A stretch of 64,000 nt of DNA from Dysgonomonas sp. UBA5412 (GTDB lineage Bacteria; Bacteroidota; Bacteroidia; Bacteroidales; Dysgonomonadaceae). The stretch is taken from NCBI GenBank assembly GCA_002409595.1, contig DHNQ01000021.1:1-64000 (forward strand), written 5' to 3'. This document shows, piece by piece, positions 18,400-27,936 of the stretch (its first letter is position 1; each line of letters begins with the position of its first letter). The position numbers and the translations under genes were made by a program. Under the pieces are notes generated by a model. It worked only from the letters and a program-made list of their open reading frames with translations, searched no databases and was not told the origin of the DNA.

Positions 18400-19107
18400 A
18401 TGTCTGGTCAGGTTACATTTGTTTCTCTCGGACCGGGAGACCCCGAACTTATATCGTTGAAAGGTTTGAAAGCTTTACAACATGCCGATATTATTTTCAG
18501 TCCCTCTACCCCTATGCCAAAAGGAGGCGTTGCTTCGCGTGCATTGGATATAATGTTACAATTGGGGATAGAAAAATCAAAAGTGCAGCTTTTCGCTGTT
18601 CCTATGAGCAAAGATCGTTCAGCAGCTATAAAAAGTTATAAAGACGTTTCGGAAGAAATTTCGGCTGAATATAAAAAAGGAAAAAATATAGCTGTAACAG
18701 CCGAAGGGCATGCCGGATTTTATTCTTCGAGCTATTATATAGAAGAGAATCTGATCAATAATCATATACCTACACATCAGATTGCCGGTATTCCGGCTTT
18801 TATAGCTTGTGGAGCATTTGCAAATCTGCACATTGTGAAGCAAGAAGAAGAGCTGCATGTAGTGCCGGGAGTGATTTCGTATGATGATCTGAAAGCAAAG
18901 CTCTTGTCGGGGAATGTACTTACTATAATGAAAACATCACAATGTGAGGCAGCCATTAAGCAGGTTATAACTGATATGGAAAATGTTACAATACATTATT
19001 TTGAGAATGTAGGCGTTGAAGAAAAAGAATTCTACACTCAAGACAAGCAAGAAGTCCTTTCTCATAAATTCCCATATTTCTCTCTTATTATAATTCATTT
19101 GTTATGA
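18400..19107 (+). CDS. cbiL: Cobalt-precorrin-2 C20-methyltransferase
   Basis: CbiL/CobI uses S-adenosylmethionine to methylate C20 of (cobalt-)precorrin-2, an early step of corrin-ring building. The 235-residue protein begins with the tetrapyrrole methylase signature VSLGPGDPELISLKGLKAL and contains a SAM-binding EGHAGFYSS...GIPAF region near residues 105-140. The frame extends to an upstream TTG (18367), but ATG at 18400 directly precedes the conserved start of the domain. It is the first gene after the riboswitch and overlaps btuF by 4 bases, indicating translational coupling. Confidence 0.92.
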   Translation: MSGQVTFVSLGPGDPELISLKGLKALQHADIIFSPSTPMPKGGVASRALDIMLQLGIEKSKVQLFAVPMSKDRSAAIKSYKDVSEEISAEYKKGKNIAVTAEGHAGFYSSSYYIEENLINNHIPTHQIAGIPAFIACGAFANLHIVKQEEELHVVPGVISYDDLKAKLLSGNVLTIMKTSQCEAAIKQVITDMENVTIHYFENVGVEEKEFYTQDKQEVLSHKFPYFSLIIIHLL

Positions 19108-20234
19108 AACAGATCCTATTTCTTATAACACTTCTTGCCGCTTTCAGCTTTACGTCATGTAATAAGACAAAACAAGCGGATGGTAATATAATTACATCCC
19201 GAGATCCTACAACTGTCAAGTATGCAAAAGGCTTTAAAGTTTCCAATCATGGTAATTACCGGCTTGTGGACATCGTAGACCCTTCGGGTGAGAGCAAAAT
19301 GGTTTATCATTATGCTCTTCTAGACAGAGGTACAGATAAAACGAATATCCCCAAAGACTATCAGATAATAGAAACCCCTGTTCGGAGTGTTATCTGTATG
19401 ACTAATCTTCAATTATCAAACTTCATAAAGTTAGATGCTGTTGACAAGGTTGTAGGCATTACCAGCTCTCGGTTTTTGTTTAATAATCAGATGAACGAAC
19501 AGTTGAAAAATGGAAAAACAAGTAAGATTGGTATAGAAGGAGAATTTGATAGCGAAGTAGTATTGGCTCTCAATCCGGATATAATTTTAGTATCCCCATT
19601 CAAGAAGGGTGGCTATGAGGCTATAAAAAGTTTGGATATTCCTCTCATTAGTTTTCTGGGTTACAAAGAGAGTTCGCCTTTAGGGCAAGCAGAATGGATA
19701 AAATTTACAGCAATGCTCTTAGGTATAGAAGAGCAGGCAAATCGACAATTTGCTGAAATAGAAAAAAAATATAATGATCTGAAAGCTTTAACTCAGCAAG
19801 TTGACAAAAGACCGACAGTCCTTAGCGGAGAACTCCATTCCGGCAATTGGTATGTTGTAGGAGGCAATAGCTATTTGGCTCAATTGTTTCGCGATGCCGG
19901 AGCAGCATACTTTATGAAGAATGATGATGAATCGGGAGGCTTTTATGTTGATTTCGAAACCGTTTATTCGCAAGGAGCAAATGCTGATTATTGGCGGTTA
20001 GTAAATAGCCATAATGGAGAATTCGGCTATGATGTACTGAAGCAAAGCGATGCCCGTTATACCGATTTTAAAGCATTCAAAGATCATAAAGTTATTTATT
20101 GTAATCTTAGGGACAAACCGTTTTATGAAAATACTCCGGTAGAACCGGAGATTGTACTATCCGATCTGATCAAAATATTCCATCCCGATCTCTTGCCGGA
20201 TTACACTCCGGTTTACTATGACTTATTGAAATAA
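19104..20234 (+). CDS. btuF: Cobalamin/iron-chelate ABC substrate-binding lipoprotein (BtuF-like)
   Basis: A lipoprotein signal (Cys19 in FTSCNK) leads into a 376-residue class III periplasmic binding protein: RSVICMTNLQ..., VVGITSS, ALNPDIILVSPF, a long connecting helix, then GNWYVVGGNSYLAQLFRDAGA. These features match the FecB/BtuF group. Together with the permease and ATPase genes that follow (overlap of 1 base), it forms a complete importer. Its position between cbiL and cbiJD and behind an AdoCbl riboswitch argues for cobalamin, cobinamide or another corrinoid as ligand. Confidence 0.88.
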   Translation: MKQILFLITLLAAFSFTSCNKTKQADGNIITSRDPTTVKYAKGFKVSNHGNYRLVDIVDPSGESKMVYHYALLDRGTDKTNIPKDYQIIETPVRSVICMTNLQLSNFIKLDAVDKVVGITSSRFLFNNQMNEQLKNGKTSKIGIEGEFDSEVVLALNPDIILVSPFKKGGYEAIKSLDIPLISFLGYKESSPLGQAEWIKFTAMLLGIEEQANRQFAEIEKKYNDLKALTQQVDKRPTVLSGELHSGNWYVVGGNSYLAQLFRDAGAAYFMKNDDESGGFYVDFETVYSQGANADYWRLVNSHNGEFGYDVLKQSDARYTDFKAFKDHKVIYCNLRDKPFYENTPVEPEIVLSDLIKIFHPDLLPDYTPVYYDLLK

Positions 20235-21268
20235 TGAAGCGTCACGTTGTATTTCTTATAATAATCTTTCTTACGATTCTGATATTTTTCTTCCTGAATC
20301 TTATCTTAGGAACCATATCTATACCTCTGAAAGCGATTGTAAATATACTTTTCGGAGGAGAAGGAGAGTCTGCCATTTGGCAAAATATAATATGGAAATC
20401 ACGCTTCCCGCAAACAATAACCGCCCTATTTGCCGGAGCAGGATTATCCATAAGCGGGTTGCAGATGCAAACCGTTTTTCGCAATCCTTTGGCCGGACCA
20501 TCCGAATTAGGTATCAGCTCCGGAGCAAGCTTAGGGGTGGCACTCATTATCCTTTTATCAGGAAATATAGCCGGTACGGCACTTAGTCAGGTCGGCTTCT
20601 TTGGTGAAGTTGCCGTTTCGGTAGCTGCAATATCAGGAGCTTTGGCTGTTATGGCAATTATCATTGCTATATCGCAACGTATTAGAGGAAATGTTATCTT
20701 GCTCATTATCGGTGTTATGATAGGATATATTGCCACAGCTATTATTGGAGTTCTTAAATTTTTCAGTAATGATGAAGATGTCCGGGCATATGTAATCTGG
20801 GGACTAGGTAGTTTCTCCAAGGTTTCAGGAAATCAAGTCTATACTTTTGCTATTATTATGGCAATACTTATCCCTCTTTCATTTTTGTTAATCAAGACCT
20901 TAAACCTGATGTTACTCGGCGAGGGATATGCCCGAAATTTAGGGCTCAATGTCAAGAAGGCTAGGCTTTATGTAATCTGTTCAGCCTGTATTATGACAGC
21001 TATCGTTACAGCATATTGTGGACCAATTGTATTTCTCGGGCTAGCTGTTCCGCATCTTTGCCGCACTATATTTATGTCGTCTGATCATCGTGTTTTAATG
21101 CCGGCTGTTACGCTTACCGGAGCCTCTTTGGCTTTGCTCTGTAATCTGATAGCTCGTATGCCGGGATTCGAAGGGGCTTTGCCCATCAACTCTGTAACTG
21201 CTCTTATCGGAGCGCCTATTGTAATATCAGTATTGTTTGGAAAACGTAAGAATGAAATAAGCGACTAG
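20234..21268 (+). CDS. btuC: FecCD-family ABC permease (BtuC)
   Basis: 344 residues with about ten membrane helices and the FecCD signature segments RFPQTITALFAGAGLSISG, NPLAGPSELGISSGASLG and the cytoplasmic coupling region LGxxxxxAR followed by CGPIVFLGLAVPHLCR. As a homodimer it should form the inner-membrane path for a corrinoid, fed by BtuF and driven by BtuD. The start codon overlaps the btuF stop by 1 base, and btuD begins 5 bases after its stop. Confidence 0.92.
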   Translation: MKRHVVFLIIIFLTILIFFFLNLILGTISIPLKAIVNILFGGEGESAIWQNIIWKSRFPQTITALFAGAGLSISGLQMQTVFRNPLAGPSELGISSGASLGVALIILLSGNIAGTALSQVGFFGEVAVSVAAISGALAVMAIIIAISQRIRGNVILLIIGVMIGYIATAIIGVLKFFSNDEDVRAYVIWGLGSFSKVSGNQVYTFAIIMAILIPLSFLLIKTLNLMLLGEGYARNLGLNVKKARLYVICSACIMTAIVTAYCGPIVFLGLAVPHLCRTIFMSSDHRVLMPAVTLTGASLALLCNLIARMPGFEGALPINSVTALIGAPIVISVLFGKRKNEISD

Positions 21269-21273
21269 ATGAT

Positions 21274-22275
21274 ATGAAGCGTGATAAAACAATAGATATA
21301 AAAGATCTGTCAATAGGTTACAAGACTAAAAAGAATATACGAATCGTTGCCGAACATATCAATTCGTCTATATTTAGCGGAGAACTTACTTGTTTGCTTG
21401 GAGCTAATGGGATAGGTAAATCTACTCTGATGAGAACCCTCTCTGCGTTTCAGCCTAAATTAGCCGGAAATATATATATACAGAATAAAGAGATAAATCA
21501 ATATACGGAGAAAGAACTTGCAACACTGGTAAGTGTTGTTTTGACAGAAAAATTTGATATAAAAAATATGACCGTCCGAGAGCTTATCGGTCTGGGACGC
21601 AGTCCTTATACTGGTTTCTGGGGCAGACTAAATCAAGAAGATGAGGAGGTTGTGACTAATGCAATTTCTTTGGTCAAGATAGAGAATCTGGCATTGCGGA
21701 TGGTACATACCCTTAGTGACGGCGAAAGACAGAAAGTGATGATTGCAAAAGCTTTGGCTCAAGAGACACCTATCATTTTATTAGACGAGCCTACTGCTTT
21801 TCTCGATTTTCCGAGCAAGGTGGAGATTATGCAATTGTTGCATCGGCTATCACGAAAAACAAATAAAACCATCTTTCTATCCACACACGATTTGGAGTTG
21901 GCTCTACAAATTGCAGATAAAATTTGGTTGATGGATAAACAATCGGGCATACACATCGGAACTCCCGAAGATTTGTCACTAGATGGAAGTCTCAGCAATT
22001 TTTTTGCTCGAAAAGGAATTATATTTGATCAGGATACCGGCTTGTTCAGAGTAGAGAATGACTGTACTTCTCAGATAAGACTTTCAGGGCATGGACAAAA
22101 ATATGCAATGGTCAGAAAAGCTTTGTTGAGGAATAATATAATGGCTGAACGAAATATTGATTCAGAGTCTTATATAGAAATTACAAATAATAAGATTTGT
22201 TTATCCCTTAAAGGAGAAGATCCGAAGGCAATACAAACAATTGAAGAACTTTTAGAAAAACTGATACCGCAATGA
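21274..22275 (+). CDS. btuD: ABC transporter ATPase (BtuD)
   Basis: The nucleotide-binding domain has Walker A GANGIGKST (residues 43-51), the signature LSDGE (147-151) and Walker B IILLDEP (167-173), plus the switch His in STHDLEL. This drives corrinoid import through BtuC. The protein is 333 residues, about 80 longer than the E. coli protein; the C-terminal extra part after residue 250 has no motif I recognise. The last 4 bases overlap the start of cbiJD. Confidence 0.92.
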   Translation: MKRDKTIDIKDLSIGYKTKKNIRIVAEHINSSIFSGELTCLLGANGIGKSTLMRTLSAFQPKLAGNIYIQNKEINQYTEKELATLVSVVLTEKFDIKNMTVRELIGLGRSPYTGFWGRLNQEDEEVVTNAISLVKIENLALRMVHTLSDGERQKVMIAKALAQETPIILLDEPTAFLDFPSKVEIMQLLHRLSRKTNKTIFLSTHDLELALQIADKIWLMDKQSGIHIGTPEDLSLDGSLSNFFARKGIIFDQDTGLFRVENDCTSQIRLSGHGQKYAMVRKALLRNNIMAERNIDSESYIEITNNKICLSLKGEDPKAIQTIEELLEKLIPQ

Positions 22276-24110
22276 TTCTTGTTTTTGGAGGTACAACAGA
22301 AGGACGAAAAGTAGTGGCTGTGTGCGATGAAGCAGCCAAGCCATACTATTATGCAACTAAAGGTAATTTGCAGAAAGTAGAAACCGCCCATGCAATACAT
22401 ATTACTGGAGCAATGGATGCGGAGCAGATGATGCAATATTGTCGCGAAAAAGATATTAAATTAATTGTAGATGCAGCCCATCCATTTGCCGAAGTTCTTC
22501 ATCAGAATATTGCAAGTGCAGCAGAGACTTTGAATATACCTGTCCTTCGATTTGAACGCAATTATCCTGAACATGAGGATAATATTTTATGGTTCGATTC
22601 TTACGATCAAGCCATTCATTATCTGGAAAAGAATAAGATTGATAATTTACTTGCCCTTACGGGAGTGAATACTATAGCTAAACTCAAACCATATTGGCAA
22701 ACGCATCATTGCTGGTTTCGCATCCTCGATCGTGACGATTCGAGAGAAATTGCAGAAAGAGAAGGTTTCCCTTCCGATAAGCTTTTATATTATATACAAG
22801 GAGAAGACGACACAGTTCTTTTCGATCAGCTGAAACCTCAAGCTATTATAACGAAAGAAAGTGGAGAATCAGGAGGATTTAACGACAAGAGCGATGCCGC
22901 CCGTCGATTAGGTATTCCTCTTTTAGCTGTGAAACGCCCCGCATTATCCCCATCTTTTATCTCTGTCTTTGGAGAAAATGGACTTCGTAAGCAAATAGAG
23001 AGGCTATTGCCGGATTTCTTTGAATTAAAAACCGGATATACGACCGGTACATGTGCTACTGCTGCTACCAAAGCCGCTCTTATAGCCTTGCTGACAAATG
23101 AGAAGCAACCCGAAGTCAGCATTACTTTGCCAAATGGAGAATGGGTTCATATACCAATATTTTCAACAACAATTAATGATGGAGAAGCGAGTAGCATTGT
23201 TGTAAAAGATGCCGGTGATGATCCGGATGTGACCAATGGTCAGGAAATTGTTTCTACGGTTTCTCTGAATAAGAATCATAAAGGAGTTCGCTTTTTGCAA
23301 GGTAAAGGAGTCGGGGTAATCACTTTGCCCGGACTGGATTCTGCGATTGGAGAACCGTCTATAAACAAGACTCCCCGAATGATGATGAAGCGAGAGATAT
23401 ATAAAGTTTTTAGGCATCATCAGGATAGGCTACCTAATGAAAGCCTTAAAAATGGAGTAGATGTAACTATTTCTGTTCCTAATGGTGAGGTATTGGCATT
23501 GAAGACATTTAATCCTAAACTAGGTATTGTGGGCGGGATTTCCATTATAGGAACTTCCGGCATTGTAAAGCCATTTTCGTCTGAGGCTTTTGTATCCTCT
23601 ATTCGCCGCGAGATGATGGTAACAAAAGCATTGGGTTGTGAAAGAGTGATATTAAATTCAGGGGCAAAGAGTGAACGCTTTGTGAAAGGATTGTATCCTG
23701 ATTTACCTTCTCAGGCATTTATTCATTATGGTAATTTTATTGGCGAAACGATCAAGATTGCAGCCGAACTTGAGTTTTCTTATGTGACTATGGGTATTAT
23801 GATCGGAAAAGCCGTGAAGCTTGCCGAGGGATCGCTCGACACGCATAGCAAAAAAGTAGTGATGAATAAAGAGTTTTTAGCTGGCTTGGCTCTTCGTTCC
23901 GGCTGTACTTTGGAGATCACAGATGAGATACAAAATATAACGATGGCACGTCAGCTATGGAATATTATTCCGGAATCAGGCAATAATTTTTTCAAAATCT
24001 TAATAGAAGAATGTCTAAAAGTATGTTCTCCTTTATTGCCTAAAGGAGAACTTGAGATACTTCTTATAGATGAGGATGGAAAGGTGCGTTCGTCAGAAAG
24101 CTACTCCTAA
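22272..24110 (+). CDS. cbiJD: Fused cobalt-precorrin-6A reductase and cobalt-precorrin-5B C1-methyltransferase (CbiJ-CbiD)
   Basis: Residues 1-245 match CbiJ/CobK (MILVFGGTTEGR at the start, VDAAHPFAE at 66-74), the NAD(P)H-dependent reductase of precorrin-6A. Residues from about 251 match CbiD, the C1-methyltransferase of the anaerobic pathway, with the hallmark LKTGYTTGTCATAATKAAL (252-270) and GEPSINKTPR further on. The two steps are separated in the pathway by CbiG, CbiF and others, so the fusion joins non-consecutive reactions. It is the last gene of the riboswitch-led plus-strand operon and overlaps btuD by 4 bases. Confidence 0.93.
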   Translation: MILVFGGTTEGRKVVAVCDEAAKPYYYATKGNLQKVETAHAIHITGAMDAEQMMQYCREKDIKLIVDAAHPFAEVLHQNIASAAETLNIPVLRFERNYPEHEDNILWFDSYDQAIHYLEKNKIDNLLALTGVNTIAKLKPYWQTHHCWFRILDRDDSREIAEREGFPSDKLLYYIQGEDDTVLFDQLKPQAIITKESGESGGFNDKSDAARRLGIPLLAVKRPALSPSFISVFGENGLRKQIERLLPDFFELKTGYTTGTCATAATKAALIALLTNEKQPEVSITLPNGEWVHIPIFSTTINDGEASSIVVKDAGDDPDVTNGQEIVSTVSLNKNHKGVRFLQGKGVGVITLPGLDSAIGEPSINKTPRMMMKREIYKVFRHHQDRLPNESLKNGVDVTISVPNGEVLALKTFNPKLGIVGGISIIGTSGIVKPFSSEAFVSSIRREMMVTKALGCERVILNSGAKSERFVKGLYPDLPSQAFIHYGNFIGETIKIAAELEFSYVTMGIMIGKAVKLAEGSLDTHSKKVVMNKEFLAGLALRSGCTLEITDEIQNITMARQLWNIIPESGNNFFKILIEECLKVCSPLLPKGELEILLIDEDGKVRSSESYS

Positions 24111-24200
24111 TAGAGAAAAAGATATCAATCGACTTATTCGTTATTCTATTAATGGAAATTTATATTTATATTTATATTTTAATATAAATAGTTAATAATC

Positions 24201-24893
24201 ATGAAAAGAATAAGTTTCTTGTTTGTTTTGGTAATGACATCGATATCTATTTTCTCTCAGTGGAATCCTGTCGGAAATAATGAATCAACAGGCACTTTGC
24301 GTGTCGGTTTATTGAATGTTGGATATGAACATGCTGTGACCCAGTTTTATATGCTGATCAAGGGAGAAGATAAAGCATTTGGTGAAATTGCGTTTAGGTA
24401 TCAAACTCCGGAAAAGAAAGCAATAATAAGAAGTGAGTACGATCAAGGAAATGGAAATTTGGAATTTATGACGTTTCCTAGCAATGGGAATAGTCAATAT
24501 CGTATGTCTATAACAGGTGATGGGAACATTGGTGTAGGAATACGAACACCAACATCGAAGTTGCATGTTAATGGTGATATTAAGGCAACAAAGTTAAGTG
24601 TAGCAGGAGAGGTTAATGCACGTAGTGTGAATATTGCAATAAATGCTGGTGCTGACTTTGTTTTTAAACCTGATTATAAACTCAGATCCCTTTCTGATAT
24701 AGAATCTTTCGTTAAAGAATATCATCATCTCCCTGAGATTCCTTCTGAGAGGGAGATGTCGGAAAATGGAGTGAATGTAAATGAAATGCAGATAAAGTTA
24801 CTCCAAAAAATTGAAGAATTAACACTATATGTAATAGACCAGCAAAAAGAAATAAAAGAGCTAAAACAAGAGTTGAAAGAAATAAAAAAATGA
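24201..24893 (+). CDS. Secreted protein of unknown function with S74-like tail repeat and coiled coil
   Basis: A signal peptide (about 19 residues) precedes a 230-residue protein. The middle has the pattern GDGNIGVG-IRTPTSKLHVNGDIKATKL, and the C-terminal part has FKPDYKLRSLSDIE, YHHLPEIPS and EMQIKLLQKIEELTLYVIDQQ followed by a Glu/Lys coiled coil (about 195-230). Such modules are common in Bacteroidota surface and tail-fibre-like proteins and end in a trimerizing helix. Its function is unknown. It sits between the convergent cbi operons, 90 bases after cbiJD, and has no evident tie to cobalamin. Confidence 0.75.
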   Translation: MKRISFLFVLVMTSISIFSQWNPVGNNESTGTLRVGLLNVGYEHAVTQFYMLIKGEDKAFGEIAFRYQTPEKKAIIRSEYDQGNGNLEFMTFPSNGNSQYRMSITGDGNIGVGIRTPTSKLHVNGDIKATKLSVAGEVNARSVNIAINAGADFVFKPDYKLRSLSDIESFVKEYHHLPEIPSEREMSENGVNVNEMQIKLLQKIEELTLYVIDQQKEIKELKQELKEIKK

Positions 24894-24912
24894 TATATAT
24901 ATATATTCTCTT

Positions 24913-26733
24913 CTATCTTCTGAATAAATGTTTGAATTGATGTGAATACAACTTTGACAAACCTTTTCGGTTGTCGATAGCATCACCCACTACAATCATT
25001 GTTGTAAGGGTTAACTTGTTTTCTTTTATTATTTTAGCTAAATCCTGCAATTGTCCGCGATAAATTTTTTCGTCTTTCCATGTTAATTTGTAACATGCAG
25101 CTACGGGAGTTGTCGGAGAGTAATGTTCGAGCAACTCTTTTTGGACCTCATCTACAACTGTTACACTAAGGAATATGCACATTGTGCTTTGCGAACGGGC
25201 AAGGAGATGGAGCTTTTCTTTTTCAGGCATGGGCGTACGTCCCTCTCCTCGGGTGAGGATGATCGTTTGTACTTTCTCTGGGATCGTAAATTGCGATTTT
25301 AATGCCGCTGCTGCTGCCTGAAACGACGAGATTCCGGGAGTGATGTGATACGACATGTTATGTTCGTCAAAATAAGCCATCTGCTCTTGTATAGCACCAT
25401 ATATACATGGATCGCCTGTATGTAGGCGAACAACAAGTTGACCTTTGTCATAAAATTCTTTCATTATGGCAAATTGCTCTTCTAAATCCATAGATGCCGA
25501 ACTTCGCACTACTGCCCCGTCTTTGGCACAGAAAGTGAGTTCCTTAGGTACAAGGCTTCCGGCATAAAGTATGAGATCGGCTATTTCCAAAAATTGTCTT
25601 CCCCGCACAGATACCAGATCGGGGTCGCCCGGTCCTGCTCCTACTATTTCGATATGTCCCTGACGAATAGCATATCTGTTTAATGCGATGGCAAATGTGA
25701 AATCATTCCCTTTGCTCAAAACGCCCTTCTGCTTTTCTAAAATAAGATTGCCATAGTCGGCACTTCTGATAGATGTGGATTCCGATACACCCCCTACGGT
25801 AGTTACCTCTCTCACTTTTTCTGAAGGATTAGGAACATCTATATCCGAAAGTTCGTCGGCGGTATAGATGTTTACTGGTAAGTGTCCGAAATATGCTTGT
25901 AAATCTTTCAGTAATGCTTCATCTTTCTTTATATCAATAGTCGAAATGTCTTGGATGGATGCTGCTGTAATATTTTTTTGTTTTATAAATTCTCCGATAT
26001 ATTGGGCTATTCCTTCCGGCTTACAATCTTTTCGGCAGCCTATTCCCAAATGCAACACTTTAGGATGGTAATATATTGTTTGGATATTTGTATTCGGATA
26101 TAAATATGGTGTAACGGCGATCAGAAGCTCGTATTTGGAGAAATCAATATCTGTAAATTTGTAGAAAATATTTACATGTTCAGGTTTACTTCTTTCCAAA
26201 AAAGCTGTGCCTTCATCTTTTATATCAAGTAACAGGGCTGTCTGCTTTTTGTTGACAAATGTAGTGAGCGGGAGATTAAAATTCTCTTTGTTAGAAGTCG
26301 TTTCCCAATCATATTTACTGCCTAAAGTATCCAAAGCCCAAAGATTTGTATTGTCGCTTTGAGTTGTTATTACAGCCTCTCCGCCTATAATGTGGGCAAT
26401 GTCTTTAGTCAGGTCATTAGCTCCGCCTACATGTCCGGATAATACAGAAATAACGAAGCGCCCTGTACTGTCTATATTGATAACGGCGGGGTCGCTGTGC
26501 TTATCCTTGATGTATCGGGCAATGCTTCTTATGCAAATACCCATTGCTCCTATAAATATAATAGCATCTACTTTGCCGAAAGCTTCGGCGACAAAATTTT
26601 CGATGGTTGATATTTGTGTTGTCTCTTTTAGTTCAGCTTTTGTATATATTTCAGCACCGGACAACTCGCTCTTGATTGTCAAAGCCAGGGATAAGCTGCT
26701 CTCGGAGGTAAGTATTATAGCTATCTTTTTCAT
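24913..26733 (-). CDS. cbiGF: Fused cobalt-precorrin-5A hydrolase and cobalt-precorrin-4 C11-methyltransferase (CbiG-CbiF)
   Basis: Residues 1-355 are CbiG, which opens the lactone of cobalt-precorrin-5A and releases acetaldehyde; visible motifs are LSGHVGGANDLT (98-109) and GIGCRKDC (230-237). Residues 360-606 are CbiF/CobM, with the SAM-binding EIVGAGPGDPDLVSVRG (362-378) and LHTGDPCIYGA. CbiF acts directly before CbiG, so this fusion joins neighbouring steps, in reverse order along the chain. Last gene of the minus-strand cbi operon, 3 bases after cbiET. Confidence 0.94.
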   Translation of the reverse strand: MKKIAIILTSESSLSLALTIKSELSGAEIYTKAELKETTQISTIENFVAEAFGKVDAIIFIGAMGICIRSIARYIKDKHSDPAVINIDSTGRFVISVLSGHVGGANDLTKDIAHIIGGEAVITTQSDNTNLWALDTLGSKYDWETTSNKENFNLPLTTFVNKKQTALLLDIKDEGTAFLERSKPEHVNIFYKFTDIDFSKYELLIAVTPYLYPNTNIQTIYYHPKVLHLGIGCRKDCKPEGIAQYIGEFIKQKNITAASIQDISTIDIKKDEALLKDLQAYFGHLPVNIYTADELSDIDVPNPSEKVREVTTVGGVSESTSIRSADYGNLILEKQKGVLSKGNDFTFAIALNRYAIRQGHIEIVGAGPGDPDLVSVRGRQFLEIADLILYAGSLVPKELTFCAKDGAVVRSSASMDLEEQFAIMKEFYDKGQLVVRLHTGDPCIYGAIQEQMAYFDEHNMSYHITPGISSFQAAAAALKSQFTIPEKVQTIILTRGEGRTPMPEKEKLHLLARSQSTMCIFLSVTVVDEVQKELLEHYSPTTPVAACYKLTWKDEKIYRGQLQDLAKIIKENKLTLTTMIVVGDAIDNRKGLSKLYSHQFKHLFRR

Positions 26734-26736
26734 ATC

Positions 26737-27936
26737 TTATTTCTTTATCGCTTTCATTACTTTTATGGTATTGAAATGGTCTATGGTGATTTCTGTCGTT
26801 TCGACCAATAGGAGGTTATTTGTATCTAAAGCTGAGGTGAAAAGGTGATAACTTTCGTCGGATACAGAATTGAAGACTATGCACCCTTCTTTTGTCAATG
26901 CCTTATTCACGATTGCCATTATTTCGTGCATTTTACCTCCATGTCCTCCAATGAATATGGCTTCGGGGGAGGGGAGAGACGATATATCTGTTTCGGTAAA
27001 ATCTCCGATGAAAGAATTAATGCCCGGTGTTCCGAATTTTTGGCTGTTTAGCTCTATCAGGTCTCTTCCTTCTTTGCGTTGCTCGAATGCAAATATTTGT
27101 AGATGGGGGAATTGTAATTTTGCTTCAACAGAAACTGACCCAGTACAAAATCCAATGTCCCAAAATACAGATTTTTCTCTCAATTCAAGCATACTGAGGG
27201 ATAAGAGGCGAATGGGCATCTTAGTTATCATCTTGGCTCTGCCATTGAGGAGGTGAAAATCTTTTTCGGGTATCCCGAACGGGCGAGAATGTATTTTAGT
27301 TCGTTGAAGAATCAGATTGTTTGGAAAAGAAAATTGGTTATCCTTTATATCTTCGAGAGAATAGGTCGAAACTTTTTCCTTTTCTTTATTACCCAACAAT
27401 TCTCCAATTGTTATAGTATAATTATCATACCCATATTTCAACATTCGGGATGCTATGGCTGATGGTGTATGTTCTTTATTATCTGTTAATACGCCTATTT
27501 TTTTATAGCCTACTATCAGAGCTTCGTCGAATTTATGCCAAGGTCGCCCGGTAAGAGAGACAATATGCATGTCCTGATATGGCATAAGCATACGATGTAC
27601 CAATAATTGCAAAGAATTGAAATAAGGATATAATCTCAATTCTGCATGCGGTCTTTCTCTTTGTATTGTATTACCAAATCCAAAAAATAAAGGATCGCCC
27701 GAAGCAAAAACTATTACTTCGGTATGCAGATCATACTGTAGAAAAACATTCTTTAGAGGAACTACAATGTCTATCCATTGGTATTCTTTTGGCAGATATG
27801 GTTTTACAATTTCATGATGCCGCATTCCTCCCGAAAATACAGTATGTGTATTTATTAAATGTTGTATTTCGGGGGTAAAATGTTGCTTCTGATTGTCATC
27901 TATGCCAATGACATAGAACTTTTTTGTCTTACACAT
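26737..27936 (-). CDS. cbiET: Fused precorrin-6B C5,C15-methyltransferase/decarboxylase (CbiE-CbiT)
   Basis: The N-terminal half (about 1-205) is the tetrapyrrole methylase CbiE, with FASGDPLFFGFG (77-88). The C-terminal half (about 215-399) is CbiT, a Rossmann methyltransferase with WDIGFCTGSVSVEA (259-272) where GxGTGS is more usual, and FIGGHGGKMHEI. Together they do the same job as CobL: methylation at C5 and C15 and loss of the C12 acetate carboxyl group. The start overlaps the end of cbiHC by 8 bases. Confidence 0.93.
   Translation of the reverse strand: MCKTKKFYVIGIDDNQKQHFTPEIQHLINTHTVFSGGMRHHEIVKPYLPKEYQWIDIVVPLKNVFLQYDLHTEVIVFASGDPLFFGFGNTIQRERPHAELRLYPYFNSLQLLVHRMLMPYQDMHIVSLTGRPWHKFDEALIVGYKKIGVLTDNKEHTPSAIASRMLKYGYDNYTITIGELLGNKEKEKVSTYSLEDIKDNQFSFPNNLILQRTKIHSRPFGIPEKDFHLLNGRAKMITKMPIRLLSLSMLELREKSVFWDIGFCTGSVSVEAKLQFPHLQIFAFEQRKEGRDLIELNSQKFGTPGINSFIGDFTETDISSLPSPEAIFIGGHGGKMHEIMAIVNKALTKEGCIVFNSVSDESYHLFTSALDTNNLLLVETTEITIDHFNTIKVMKAIKK

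Noticed and set aside
24893..24905. Run of alternating AT after the secreted protein gene
   Set aside because: A short simple repeat typical of AT-rich intergenic DNA; no sign of a larger structure.
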